Assembly (NCBI GenBank): GCA_034421295.1
Contig: DAOUKM010000019.1
Coordinates: forward strand, 124,001-188,000
Reading direction: 5' to 3'
DNA from: CAUZIR01 sp034421295
GTDB taxonomy: Bacteria > Chloroflexota > Dehalococcoidia > Lucifugimonadales > UBA2962
DNA: 64,000 nucleotides
A program made the translations under genes and the position numbers. Below, one piece after another: positions 38,201 through 46,699 of this stretch (position 1 is its first letter; each line of letters opens with the position of its first letter). The notes beneath the pieces are model-generated. The model was given only the letters and a program-made list of their open reading frames with translations, ran no database searches and was not told the origin of the DNA.

Positions 38201-38441
38201 TCAGAACTTGAGGCGTCTGGCAGGGTTTGACATCGCAGACCATATCGACACCTACTACTTCGCCGACGGAGGCCTAGCGTCGGTAATGGAGCAGCACGCA
38301 GACTATGTCGGCCGAGAGACCCTGTCCGATCGACTGATACCGAGCGTGCCGCCCCAAGATGCCCACACCGAGACCGTGAACATCAACGACGAGGACCTGA
38401 CTATCGGACTAGTTCGGGTCATGGAGCGGGCGAGGAACTGA
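35205..38441 (+). CDS. ileS: Isoleucyl-tRNA synthetase, type 2 (IleS2-like)
   Basis: 1078 residues. The Rossmann catalytic domain is split by the CP1 editing domain (about residues 190-370; TWTTPWTL-like VWTTTPWTLTSN is at its start). The HIGH position reads PMGVHHAWG: residues 56-59 are GVHH rather than HxGH. The KMSKS counterpart is EMHKSRGN near residue 617. Zinc-type Cys pairs occur at CTCG (about 485) and CGKC (about 527). The C-terminus lacks the CxxC zinc finger of type 1 enzymes, and the length and ending fit the IleS2/eukaryotic-like clade, usually mupirocin-tolerant. Controlled by the T-box upstream. Confidence 0.96.
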   Translation: MFDPVNSKVDLVALEHDVLDWWRRHDTIQKYLHRNDGSSERFSFIDGPITANNPMGVHHAWGRMYKDLFQRFKTMQGFRQRYQNGFDGQGLWIEVEVEKELGFKSKRDIEAFGIDKFVELCKERVLKFSSIQTEQSKRLGYWMNWADSYHTMSDENNYTIWLFLKRCHERGWLYEGRDVMPWCPRCGTGLSEHEIVTEGYQEIVHPGLFVRFPITRGDDGNPDRESLLVWTTTPWTLTSNVAVAVNPDITYVKVSAKAGEPGSNDDSASGSKAQTEILYLAKSRLSQSVTAPHEVLGEFPGSQLVDLTYHGPFDELPAQQGVSHKVVAWKEVSEDEGTGIVHIAPGAGKEDFQLGKELNLAVLAPLDEFGDFVDGFDWLTGLSVYDVNEPIYASLQQKGALYRLEPYRHRYPVCWRCQSELVFRLVDEWFISMGELRHSIADVTRKIKWIPEFGLWRELDWLQSMDDWMVSKKRYWGLALPIFKCTCGHFEVIGSENELKERAVEGWDEFEGHSPHRPWVDAVKIGCGKCGKAVSRIADVGNPWLDAGIVPFSTLGYRHNRDQWAKWFPADWISESFPGQFRNWFYSLLTMSTVLEGVEPFRSVFSYALMRDERGEEMHKSRGNAIWFEEAAEKMGVDTMRWLYARQNPAANLNFGYGVADEVRRQLLIPLWNVYSFFVTYANIDGYDPTRSQAPHKAERGELDRWIISELNELVADVTEDLEQYQPDAAAHRVESFVGYLSNWYVRRSRRRFWKAGVLGEGADDLDKLSAYSTLYECLVTLIRLVAPFMPFVTEAIHRNLVDPVDGASESVHLADYPRAHRDLIDRRLTDATRLAMTLSSLGRAARSKAGIKVRQPVAAALIGLRTSDERQLLSEVSLQVREELNVKEVRVTEDHTGVMSLTVRPNLPVLGKRYGAAVRDIRQALASLDPFEVHATVSAGRTLKVAGHELDPEEVLITAGDRVGFSVASEDGYSVAIETNLTTELLAEGTAREIVHRIQNLRRLAGFDIADHIDTYYFADGGLASVMEQHADYVGRETLSDRLIPSVPPQDAHTETVNINDEDLTIGLVRVMERARN

Positions 38442-38506
38442 CGAACTCGATCCGTCAGGAGGGCTCCCCGAACACCCCTCGACGCAGTATTCCTGGGCGA
38501 TGGGCC

Positions 38507-39958
38507 GTGTTCGCCGCTCTCACGCCTGGGCTGTTCGGCGCAACGGCGGACGAGGCCGGCCTCTCACTGGCACTTCCCAGAATCGCCGACCAATTCGACG
38601 CCACGATCCCGGAAGTCCAGTGGGTCATCCTCGCCTACATATTGGCAATAGGCTCGCTGATGATCCCGCTGGGCAGAGTGGCGGACATGATTGGGCCACG
38701 CCGCCTCTACCTCGCCGGAGTCGTCATCTTTTCAATAGGCGCCGTGGCGGCTGGCTTGGCTCCCGGGCTGCTCTCTCTGGCTGGCCTAAAGGCTGTGCAG
38801 GGATTTGGGACAGCCGCAATTCAGGCCACCAGCATGGCGATCCTTAGCACGGCCTTTCCGCCACGGGAAAGGGGTAAGGCCATAGGCCTGTTCATGCTTG
38901 TCGGGGGTTCTGGCTTCATTTTCGGACCGCTGGCGGGTGGGGCCGTAATCTCTTGGCTCGGATGGCGATGGATGGTCTTTATGGTAGTGCCGTTCGGCCT
39001 TCTATCCCTGGTGGCCTGCCTGCGTGTCACGAGCGGACTAGCCCAGGACCAGGAGGCCAAATCAGGGCCGTTTGACTGGCTGGGCGCCAGTCTTTCCTCT
39101 GGATCCGTATTGATCTTCCTGCTGACGATGTCGAACGGTCAGGGCTGGGGATGGTCGTCGCCGATCACGATCGTCGGCTTTGTGATCTCAGTGGCGTTGA
39201 TGGTGAGTTTCTTGTTCTGGCAGCGTCGCGTGCAAGCACCGATACTGCCGCCGGATCTACTCAGAAACCGGTCATTCACACGTGGCCTAATCCTCACGGC
39301 ACTGATCATCCTGGGAAACGTCCCGGTGTTCGTGCTGATGCCCTTCTTCGTCGAGGACGTGCTCGGGCGCTCGGCCGCTATCAGTGGCCTGGTGATGGCA
39401 TCGGCAGCTGTAGCCTTCACCGCAACCGGCCCTGTTATAGGTCACCTGTCCGACCGGTTCGACTGGCGCATCTTCGTCTCGCTATCCACCCTGGTGATCG
39501 CTGCAGCGATGGTCATGATTTCATTCCTTGATGAACGCTCCTCAATCGGAGCTGTCACTGGTCTAATGGTGATGCTGGGTGTCGGCGTCGGACTCTGGTA
39601 CTCGCCGACCACATCGGCCGCACTCAGCGAAGTCAGGTCGAGCCTACAAGGGGTGGCCTCCTCGGCGACCCTAATGGTTCGCTATGCCGCCAATGTCTCC
39701 ACCGTCGCCATTTCCGTTTCGATCGTGACGGCCATGATGGTTTCCCGCGGTTTCGAGGCGTCCCTAGCCTCGGTGGATGACCCGGTCGGAACGGGTGCGG
39801 CCGGCGCCTTCGTGGACGGCATGGCCGTGGCACTCAGAATAGGTGCCGGCGTCAACATTCTGGCGACAGCGATCACCCTGGCTCCAATGGGACGCGCTAA
39901 GGCAAGTCGCTTGAGCGACGAGGCGAACACGACTGAGGCGACATCTCGCACGGATTGA
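38507..39958 (+). CDS. MFS transporter, DHA2-like
   Basis: 483 residues from GTG 38507. TM1 reads PGLFGATADEAGLSLALPRI, motif A is GRVADMIGPRRLYLAG, and motif C-like FGPLAGGAVISWLGWRW follows; 12-14 TM segments. No conventional start codon exists upstream, yet the in-frame sequence back to the ileS stop (PRRSIPGRWAVF) looks like a natural MFS N-terminus. A CTG at 38438 overlapping the ileS TGA is a candidate non-canonical start. Probably co-transcribed with ileS. Substrate unknown. Confidence 0.85.
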   Translation: MFAALTPGLFGATADEAGLSLALPRIADQFDATIPEVQWVILAYILAIGSLMIPLGRVADMIGPRRLYLAGVVIFSIGAVAAGLAPGLLSLAGLKAVQGFGTAAIQATSMAILSTAFPPRERGKAIGLFMLVGGSGFIFGPLAGGAVISWLGWRWMVFMVVPFGLLSLVACLRVTSGLAQDQEAKSGPFDWLGASLSSGSVLIFLLTMSNGQGWGWSSPITIVGFVISVALMVSFLFWQRRVQAPILPPDLLRNRSFTRGLILTALIILGNVPVFVLMPFFVEDVLGRSAAISGLVMASAAVAFTATGPVIGHLSDRFDWRIFVSLSTLVIAAAMVMISFLDERSSIGAVTGLMVMLGVGVGLWYSPTTSAALSEVRSSLQGVASSATLMVRYAANVSTVAISVSIVTAMMVSRGFEASLASVDDPVGTGAAGAFVDGMAVALRIGAGVNILATAITLAPMGRAKASRLSDEANTTEATSRTD

Positions 39959-40001
39959 GTTCGCGGGGCATCACCTACTCTCTCGGATAATATCAACGGC
40001 T

Positions 40002-42008
40002 GTGGGTGGTCTTCCAAAACGAGGCGGCATCTTGGTGGTCCTCCTGCGCAAGGGCCCCAGGGTAGTCAGGTGCCTAGACCGTGACGGCGACCGGATAGTC
40101 ATTTCGGTCGGCCGGAATCGACAGGCGAAGATCCCTCGGGACCGGCTGCTGTTGACCACCAACCTGTCCGGACTCTCCGACGCCGAACTAGAGGAGTTTT
40201 CAGCTCGAGTAGTACAGGTCTCCAAGGACCTAGACCCGGAAGCGATCTGGCGCCTGATGGCTGAAGGCGGAATGAGGGAAACCGCCGAACATCTCGCCGA
40301 TCTGTGCTTTGTCGGGCGACCGACGCCCGCGCAGGTGGCGGGACTTGCGATGCACCTGGAGGAACAGACCCCCTACTTCGAAAGACAGGGCAACGCCTAT
40401 CTTGCTCGCAGCGCAGAAGACAGGCGGCGAATGCTCCTGAGGGATCGGAGACAGGAGCAACTGGCCGCTGCAAGGACGACAGTACTTGATGAGTTAACGA
40501 AGGGGCGTTTGCCCGACTCCCCTACCGAGATGGAGTGCCAGTTCTTAGAGGAACTACGGTCATTCGCGGTTCTTGGTGACGAACACCCACGAGCCGGGGC
40601 AGTCAAGTCGCTGTTGAAGCAGGCTTTCCCGGGATCTGGCAATCTTCAGCGGCATACCTTCTCTCTGCTGGCAGCCGCCGGTCACATGAGCCCTGACGAG
40701 CCCGTGGAGATCGAGCGCGCTGGCCTGCCAGTGCATTTCCCGCATGTGGTGGAAGAGCAGGCCTCAGCGATTGCCGCGTCGCCATCGGATCCAGGCCGAC
40801 GTGACCTTACCGGCACCCCGACGTTCACTATCGACCACCCGGGCACTCTTGACCGGGATGATGCCCTGTCAGTAGAGAGGCTCGATAAAAACCTGATTCG
40901 GGTTGGAATTCATATCGCCGATGCCGCATCCCTCATCCCCATCGGCTGCGCCGTCGACCACGAAGCCTACCGCCGCACATCGACTCTCTACACCCCGGAA
41001 ATCAGGATTCCCATGGTGCCGACGGTCCTGTCGGACGGCCTCTCCAGCATCTTGCCGGGGCAACCACGTCTCACCCTGACTCTACTGGCAACTCTCGACG
41101 ACGGCGAAGTCGCCGAATGGGAACTGTTCCCCTCTCTGGTGCTATCGTCGGGCGCTCTGACCTACCAAGAAGCGGACGACATCCTGCTCAGTGGCGAAGG
41201 GCTATTTCTCCCGCAGCTGCAGACCCTCAATGATGCGGCCAATCGGCTCAGGTATCGCAGGGCGGAGGCCGGCGCCTACCTGACAGAGAGGCCAGAACTA
41301 TCGATAGAACTCGCAGGTGTGTCACTCGGCAGCACCCGAGTATCGGTGCACGTCTCGCCCAGGGACACCCCTTCAAAGCGGATAGTCATGGAGATGATGG
41401 TCTTGTGCAATGCGTTGATGGCCAGATTCTGTGTCGTCAACTCAATCCCGGCCGCCTACCGAGTCCAGCCGGAGCCGATCTCCAGCGCAGCGGGCAAAGT
41501 AATCTACGATCCTGTGGCCCATTACCGGCTGATGCGCAGCGCGCAACCGGCCAGGATCTCCATCTTGCCCGGACGACACCACGGCCTTGGAGTAAGCGAG
41601 TACCTACAGGCGACTTCACCCCTCCGGAGATTTCTTGACCTGGTAATCCAGAGGCAGATCGCCAACACTCTGGCGGGAAGCCCTCCCCCCTACTCGGAAG
41701 AGTCCATCGCGGGGATCGCGCAACGAGCGGAATTTCAACGCAGGGAATTGGCCGCTGTTGAAGGACAGAGACGACGCTACTGGACCCTCAGGTTCTTTGA
41801 GCAACGTATGTCCGAGGGGCGCACCGAGTATGAAGCCATAGTCTTGGAAACCCACCGGCGCGGCTCATCGCTGCTGGAACTAGCCGACTATCCTTTCAGG
41901 GTCCAAGCCGAACTGCCTACAGGCGTGTCGGCCGGTGACAGAATCGCCCTTCGCCTCCGGGATGTAGACCTTTGGCGACGTGTAGCACACTTCATTGCAT
42001 TGGAGTAG
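40002..42008 (+). CDS. RNB-domain exoribonuclease (RNase II/R family)
   Basis: 668 residues from GTG 40002 (alternative TTG at 40032). A short SH3-like N-terminal domain (GDRIVISVGRNRQAKIPRD) precedes a helical region. The RNB catalytic domain starts near residue 265 with TIDHPGTLDRDDALSV, whose aspartates bind two Mg2+. GIHIADAASLIP and QATSPLRRFLDLVIQRQIA follow, then a short S1-like end. The layout resembles the short cyanobacterial/organellar RNase II-like enzymes more than E. coli RNase R, which has cold-shock and longer S1 domains. It degrades RNA 3' to 5'. Confidence 0.9.
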   Translation: MGGLPKRGGILVVLLRKGPRVVRCLDRDGDRIVISVGRNRQAKIPRDRLLLTTNLSGLSDAELEEFSARVVQVSKDLDPEAIWRLMAEGGMRETAEHLADLCFVGRPTPAQVAGLAMHLEEQTPYFERQGNAYLARSAEDRRRMLLRDRRQEQLAAARTTVLDELTKGRLPDSPTEMECQFLEELRSFAVLGDEHPRAGAVKSLLKQAFPGSGNLQRHTFSLLAAAGHMSPDEPVEIERAGLPVHFPHVVEEQASAIAASPSDPGRRDLTGTPTFTIDHPGTLDRDDALSVERLDKNLIRVGIHIADAASLIPIGCAVDHEAYRRTSTLYTPEIRIPMVPTVLSDGLSSILPGQPRLTLTLLATLDDGEVAEWELFPSLVLSSGALTYQEADDILLSGEGLFLPQLQTLNDAANRLRYRRAEAGAYLTERPELSIELAGVSLGSTRVSVHVSPRDTPSKRIVMEMMVLCNALMARFCVVNSIPAAYRVQPEPISSAAGKVIYDPVAHYRLMRSAQPARISILPGRHHGLGVSEYLQATSPLRRFLDLVIQRQIANTLAGSPPPYSEESIAGIAQRAEFQRRELAAVEGQRRRYWTLRFFEQRMSEGRTEYEAIVLETHRRGSSLLELADYPFRVQAELPTGVSAGDRIALRLRDVDLWRRVAHFIALE

Positions 42009-42052
42009 CGAAGTGCCACCGCGCGCACCCTCCGTTATGAAGATGAGACATG

Positions 42053-42082
42053 TTGGGCGGTCGTGTATCTACAGCGTATGAT
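42053..42082 (+). promoter_or_regulatory. Promoter of the stand-alone Lrp-ligand-domain gene
   Basis: TTGGGC (42053-42058), an 18-nt spacer and TATGAT (42077-42082), about 25 bp upstream of the ATG. Confidence 0.45.
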
Positions 42083-42106
42083 GTTGACACTCAGAGGAGG
42101 GACCTG

Positions 42107-42340
42107 ATGGCAAAGACAGCCTATCTGCTCATCGAAGCAGAACCCGGCTTGTCCTTCAATGTGATCCGAGGCTTGAGGGACCTGGCGGAGGTGACCGGAG
42201 CGGACTTTGTCAGTGGGCCGTACGACATCATAGCTAAGGTTGAGGTGGATGACGTCAATGCCATAGGGCGATTGATCACCGACGAGGTACATCCGCTTCA
42301 GGGCGTGGTCCGGACGGTGACCTGCATCTCCATAGCGTAG
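42107..42340 (+). CDS. Stand-alone Lrp/AsnC ligand-binding (RAM) domain protein
   Basis: 77 residues from ATG 42107, with GAGGAGGG 6 nt upstream. The whole protein is one RAM/AsnC C-terminal domain (AYLLIEAEPGLSFNVIRGL, then VSGPYDIIAKVEVDDVNAIG) with no helix-turn-helix. Such stand-alone RAM proteins form beta-alpha-beta-beta-alpha-beta dimers or octamers that bind small ligands, often amino acids. Partner and ligand are unknown. It lies between the RNB nuclease and tRNA-Pro. Confidence 0.9.
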   Translation: MAKTAYLLIEAEPGLSFNVIRGLRDLAEVTGADFVSGPYDIIAKVEVDDVNAIGRLITDEVHPLQGVVRTVTCISIA

Positions 42341-42370
42341 GCATCCCTAGCCACCGGACAGGCCCTACGT

Positions 42371-42445
42371 CGGGGTGTGGCGCAGCGGAAGCGCGCTTGC
42401 TTTGGGAGCAAGAGGTCGCCGGTTCGATCCCGGCCACCCCGACCA
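42371..42445 (+). tRNA. tRNA-Pro (anticodon UGG)
   Basis: Acceptor CGGGGTG/CACCCCG, anticodon stem CTTGC/GCAAG with loop TTTGGGA (anticodon UGG), T-loop GGTTCGATCCC, discriminator A and encoded CCA (42443-42445). The acceptor stem is identical to the tRNA-Pro(CGG) at 447. Confidence 0.95.
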
Positions 42446-42467
42446 TCTGCACATGCTGGGTGCAGAT
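42445..42467 (+). terminator. Hairpin terminator after tRNA-Pro
   Basis: ATCTGCAC and GTGCAGAT form a perfect 8-bp stem with a 7-nt loop directly after the CCA end, followed by a weak CCCTTTC pyrimidine run. Confidence 0.5.
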
Positions 42468-42704
42468 CCCTTTCACTGACTGGGATCTAGTAGCTCTTAC
42501 CGCTGCCCCGTGCATGTCGTAATCGCTCCCGCAGGGCCCGGTGGAACCAATCCCTGCCGGCCACTTTGACTGCGCGGGCCCTCCCCGCTTGAGAGCCAAG
42601 AGACGGGAATAGGAGCAACCTAGAAGGCTGTTGTGCGCGGGCTCGATGCTCGGGCCTGTTACGCCGACAGGATGCACCTCCCAAGCGCCAGGAAGGGAAT
42701 CGCT

Positions 42705-43286
42705 TTGAGCAAGAAGCTAGGAACACTAGCCCCAATCGCATTGGCGATCGCCCTCGCCGCGGCCGCCTGCTCCGGCACAGAAGACGATGCAAGCGCAACG
42801 CGGCCGACGCCGACGTAAGCGCCCCAGACGACCCCAACCGCTCAGGCGCCGGTTGAACCCACCGAGGCCCCAGAGGTCGAAGAGACTGGTCTGGTGCTGG
42901 GTGAGACCGTGATCGCCCCCGAGGGCCAGCGGTCGACCGAGGTGCCACTGCTGACCCCCGTCGCCCTGCGTATAGGACAAAAGCTGGCAAGTCCCAGCCT
43001 GGTGAGCGGACTGGCTATCGACTTCGTCGAAGTAGTGGAGGACTCGCGTTGCCCCATCGGCGCCGAGTGCCCGACCCCGGGCACCGTCACGGTGAGGATC
43101 AATACCGCGGCCGGCGTGACAGATACGGGAGAGACGACTCTCGTCCTTGAGGCCGGGCAGACCGAACCTACGGCAAAAAAGCTGGGCAAGTTCTCGGCCG
43201 TCTTCATCTCTCTGGAGCCGCTGCCCGTTGAAGGAGAGACGGTAGACCCCGAAGACTACGTCGCCACTTTTGCGGTCCTGAAGTAG
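42705..43286 (+). pseudogene. Lipoprotein gene interrupted by an in-frame TAA
   Basis: Starting at TTG 42705 (GGAAGGGA RBS about 5 nt upstream) the frame encodes a signal peptide with lipobox AAAC (Cys22) and the start of a Thr/Pro-rich linker. Codon 38 (42816-42818) is TAA. The same frame then continues the same Pro/Thr/Gln/Glu linker composition and a full beta-rich domain of about 130 residues (GLVLGETVIAPEGQ, VVEDSRCPIGAECPTPG, ending YVATFAVLK) to 43286. The two halves plainly belong to one gene. A nonsense mutation, a sequencing error, or stop read-through could explain it. Function not recognised. Confidence 0.7.
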
Positions 43287-43307
43287 TGTGACAACCGTAC
43301 TTACAGG

Positions 43308-44000
43308 CTAGCTGGGCGGCCACTGCTCCTGCGGCGGTGTAGTCTCCGGCACGGTGCGCCTCATCTCGTAGTAGGGCATGTACGGACGATAGGCTCCCAG
43401 GGCCCGACGCAGCTCGGTAACCGCGTCGTAATGAACGTCGATCCTCAAATCGACCCCGGGCGCACGGTCCGACGCTTTGACGACCACTGCAGCTGAACGC
43501 TCATTGAGGCGCCTGCCACCCTCACCCGACTGACCCCCAGCCGCCCGGCCAGACTCAATGCTGCGCACGAGGCGCTCGGCAAGATCCTCCCTGAAGGTCG
43601 CCTCGAACTCCGCCAACATCGCCCTCACCACGGCCTCGCCCGAAAGTGCATTGCCGAATGCCACGGCGCCCTCTCCAATCGTGTGCCCCGCCCAATTCCG
43701 CGTCTTCGATCCCGTCAAACATGCTCCGTCTCCCCGATGCCCGACGATTCCGACTTGGCGGTACTCGATCTTGGAGTCGTGTCTCGACAACCCGGTCACA
43801 ACCTCCTCCGGAGAAGACCCGGAGGATAGGCCCTCCAAGGCCACCTCTCCTAGGGCCGGGTTTACAAAGGCCTGAGAAGATACCAGTCCCACATCCTTCC
43901 GGTAGTGTGGACAGTAGCCTCCGACCGCCAGGGAGTACGTGGCGATTCCTATGCCCAGGCGGCCGGTCCGCTCACACCGAGCGATGATCGTGTAGGTCAT
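43308..44000 (-). CDS. DUF1028 family protein
   Basis: 230 residues of the DUF1028 Ntn-hydrolase-like fold. Recognisable segments are TYTIIARCERTGRLGIGIAT at the N-terminus, SSQAFVNPALGEVALEGL, the acidic ENxxxG-like TGSKTRNWAGH, and a final hydrophobic strand followed by a PYMPYYEMRR tail. Activity of the family is unestablished. It lies 21 bp downstream of the aminotransferase gene on the same strand, which suggests a joint amino-compound pathway. Confidence 0.88.
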   Translation of the reverse strand: MTYTIIARCERTGRLGIGIATYSLAVGGYCPHYRKDVGLVSSQAFVNPALGEVALEGLSSGSSPEEVVTGLSRHDSKIEYRQVGIVGHRGDGACLTGSKTRNWAGHTIGEGAVAFGNALSGEAVVRAMLAEFEATFREDLAERLVRSIESGRAAGGQSGEGGRRLNERSAAVVVKASDRAPGVDLRIDVHYDAVTELRRALGAYRPYMPYYEMRRTVPETTPPQEQWPPS

Positions 44001-44021
44001 CTACCACCGAGGTCCGGGCGA

Positions 44022-45371
44022 CTAGATCAGGCCGTCCCTGCGCACCTCAAGAAGAGAGTTCTTGAGCGCTTCGATGACCCGGCCTATATCTTCCCGTGAA
44101 TGAGCCGCGGAAATGAAGCAAAGGTGAAGCGTGGGCATGAGCACGCCGTGCTTTTCCATGTAGAGCGTCAGCAGGTCATCCGCCTCCTTGAGCGAGCGAT
44201 CGATGTCCCTGGCCGTGCGGATTGGACCACCCGGTTGTATACGCACGTAGAACATCGACCCGGCGCCTACCAGATGGGCCGGCATCTCCTCGCGGATGCA
44301 AAACCCGTTCACGTCTTCTACGATCCGCGCGACCTGCTCCTCCATATATGGGTATATCTCTTGGTGGTCCTTCAGATAGTCGATGACGGCCGTGCCAGCC
44401 GTCATCGAGATGGGATTACCGCTAAACGTGCCGGCGGTAAAGACGCTGGGATCGCCCGTCTTGTCGTCACGGTAAATGTCGAACTGGCGGGTGAAAACCG
44501 ACATAACGTCGGCCCTCCCGGCCACCACACCCATCGGCATGCCCCCTCCCGCCACCTTGCCAGTAATCGCCATATCCGGGACGACTCCGAAATACTCCTG
44601 AGCGCCACCGTAGGCCAGACGAAAGCCGGTGATCACCTCGTCGAAGCAAAATAAAACGCCGGCATCACGGCAGGTCTGGAGCACGTCTCTGAGGAACTGC
44701 CCTTGATCCAGTCTCGGATTGGACCCCTGTACCGGCTCGACGATTACGAGGGCCAACTCGTCCTTGAACTCCCTTATGAGGTCTAGAGCTGCCTCGTTCA
44801 TGTACGGCAGCATCAACAGATTCTCATGGGTTTCGGCCGGTATGCCCTGTCCCATGGGATAGAAGGCAGGGCGGTCCTGTGGGCTGTCAGGCTCCACCTT
44901 GGCCAGCACCGTGTCGTGTGCACCGTTGAATCCACCTTCAAACATCGCCACCTTGCTCCGACCGCTGAAGGCGCGGGCGGCTCGGATGGCATACATGCTG
45001 GCCTCCGTACCGCTGTTGCAGAAGATTACTTTCTCGGCGCATGGGATGGCCTCGGCTATCAGGCTTGCCAGTGGCTCCTGGTACGGGTTGTACCAGCCCC
45101 ACTGGACACCCCGATCAACCGCCTCCTTTATCGCCTCGGTGACTACCTCGGGGGCATGGCCTAGAACATGGGGGCCCCATCCCATGGCCAGATCGATGTA
45201 TTCGTTGCCGTCGACATCAATAACCTTGGAACCCTTGGCCTCGCGTATGTAGACGGGATGGCCCATGATGACCGTGTCAACCATTTCCTGTGCCAGAACC
45301 CGTCCACTCTCGCGCAGCTTCTCTGCAGAACCAGGAGTTCTAGCCTCAAGCTCCTCATAAACAGTAGCCAT
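44022..45371 (-). CDS. Class III (GSAM-like) PLP aminotransferase
   Basis: 449 residues with AGGAGG 6 nt before the ATG. PLP enzyme of the glutamate-1-semialdehyde aminomutase/omega-aminotransferase group: NSGTEASMYAIRAAR (about residue 117), the DEVITGFR aspartate strand, the PLP-lysine region ITGKVAGGGMPMG and the phosphate-binding TFSGNP. The substrate could be an amino ketone or beta/omega-amino acid. No porphyrin genes lie nearby, so I would not call it hemL. It is followed by DUF1028 and is divergent from a DAO-type oxidase. Confidence 0.85.
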   Translation of the reverse strand: MATVYEELEARTPGSAEKLRESGRVLAQEMVDTVIMGHPVYIREAKGSKVIDVDGNEYIDLAMGWGPHVLGHAPEVVTEAIKEAVDRGVQWGWYNPYQEPLASLIAEAIPCAEKVIFCNSGTEASMYAIRAARAFSGRSKVAMFEGGFNGAHDTVLAKVEPDSPQDRPAFYPMGQGIPAETHENLLMLPYMNEAALDLIREFKDELALVIVEPVQGSNPRLDQGQFLRDVLQTCRDAGVLFCFDEVITGFRLAYGGAQEYFGVVPDMAITGKVAGGGMPMGVVAGRADVMSVFTRQFDIYRDDKTGDPSVFTAGTFSGNPISMTAGTAVIDYLKDHQEIYPYMEEQVARIVEDVNGFCIREEMPAHLVGAGSMFYVRIQPGGPIRTARDIDRSLKEADDLLTLYMEKHGVLMPTLHLCFISAAHSREDIGRVIEALKNSLLEVRRDGLI

Positions 45372-45491
45372 TGTCGTCCTCCTTGAGCTCCAACCCGGCC
45401 CGACAGACCAGACGGCGACCTTGACCCAACCTGCGCCCCCTCAAACGTGAGGATACCCTTTAGCCATATCATCAGCCAGAGAGATTCATCG

Positions 45492-46589
45492 ATGCCGGCA
45501 AGGGCAAACAGCATCATAGTCGTTGGCGGCGGAGTAATCGGCTGCTCGATTCTATACTTCCTCGCCAGGCGCGGCCTGCGCCCGATGCTGGTTGAGGTTG
45601 GAGAGGTCGGCTCCGGGGCCTCCGATGCCGCCGCAGGATCCCTGCTCGTGCGGACAGATGATGAGCGCCTGCACAGGCTTGCCGCAGCGAGCTTCCAAAT
45701 GTTCCCAGACCTTGTAAGCGAGTTGATGGAGCTGGGAGGAACCGACCCTATGTACTCGCGTACGCCACGCCTAGACGTCGCGCTGGACGAGGACGGCGAA
45801 GTCGAGCTGCGGGGATGGCTCGATCACCCGGCGTTACGGGGCTTTAGCCCGGAGTGGGTCGACGGCGACGATGTACGCTCAGTCGAGCCCCTGCTCGGGC
45901 CGGGTATCTTGGGTGGCCTGCATATCGGAAGTTCGGCCAATGTGTCGGGAAGGAGACTTGCATGTGCGTTTATAAGCGCGGCGAAGGCCCTAGGCGCCAA
46001 GGTGCGGACCAGGCTCCGGCAAGTGCACCTTGTGCGGCGCGGTAGACAGATTACGGGCGTGCAGACCGGCGCTGGCGAGATGCTGGAGGCTGACCTAGTT
46101 GCTCTTGCAGCGGGCGCGTGGAGTCGACCGATAGCCGCTGCCGTGGGCCTGGACATCGACGTCGCTCCAGCCAAGGGGCAGACGATTCAGCTCCGGCCAG
46201 CATGCGGGGACCGAATGAAGGCCAACGTCTACGGGCCCGACGCTATTCTGGTTCCCCGGCCCGATGGATCACTGATAGCCGGCTACACCATCGAATCCGC
46301 GGGCTTTGACTGCACACCCACCGTCTCGGGTGTGCGCCACATCCTGGAGCATACCGTGCCTCTGGTACCGTCCTTGGCCGGGGCCGCCGTCGAAAGGCTA
46401 CAGGCTGGCCTGCGCCCCGAGACCTCTTCCGGTCTTCCCATCCTTGGACGGGTCTCCAATTTGGAGGGCCTGGCGATTGCAACCGGGCACTACCGGGTAG
46501 GGGTTGCCCTCAGTCCGATCACCGGGCGTATGATGGCCGACCACCTGATCGACGGGGCACCGGTCCCGGCGGAGCTGCGGCCGACCTAG
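45492..46589 (+). CDS. FAD-dependent D-amino-acid/glycine oxidase family protein
   Basis: 365 residues from ATG 45492, 8 nt after AGAGAGAT; an in-frame GTG at 45447 is possible. N-terminal FAD motif VVGGGVIGCSILYFLARRG, then LALAAGAWSRP, and the C-terminal PILGRVSNLEGLAIATGHYR typical of ThiO/DAO enzymes. Oxidises an amine with O2 or another acceptor; the exact amine is unknown. Divergent from the aminotransferase. Confidence 0.88.
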   Translation: MPARANSIIVVGGGVIGCSILYFLARRGLRPMLVEVGEVGSGASDAAAGSLLVRTDDERLHRLAAASFQMFPDLVSELMELGGTDPMYSRTPRLDVALDEDGEVELRGWLDHPALRGFSPEWVDGDDVRSVEPLLGPGILGGLHIGSSANVSGRRLACAFISAAKALGAKVRTRLRQVHLVRRGRQITGVQTGAGEMLEADLVALAAGAWSRPIAAAVGLDIDVAPAKGQTIQLRPACGDRMKANVYGPDAILVPRPDGSLIAGYTIESAGFDCTPTVSGVRHILEHTVPLVPSLAGAAVERLQAGLRPETSSGLPILGRVSNLEGLAIATGHYRVGVALSPITGRMMADHLIDGAPVPAELRPT

Positions 46590-46699
46590 TTGGCCGGGTC
46601 ACGCCCCGTGGCCAGGTTGGCACAACAGCCAAATGGGCTGGTGTGGATGCCTGGCCGAACCTTGACACCGACACCGGTCATACACATCCCCTTCGGATC

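Noticed and set aside
42276..42677. Minus-strand frame with GVAGIEPATSCSQSKRASAAP
   Set aside because: It runs antisense through tRNA-Pro(UGG) and is another classic tRNA-derived false protein.
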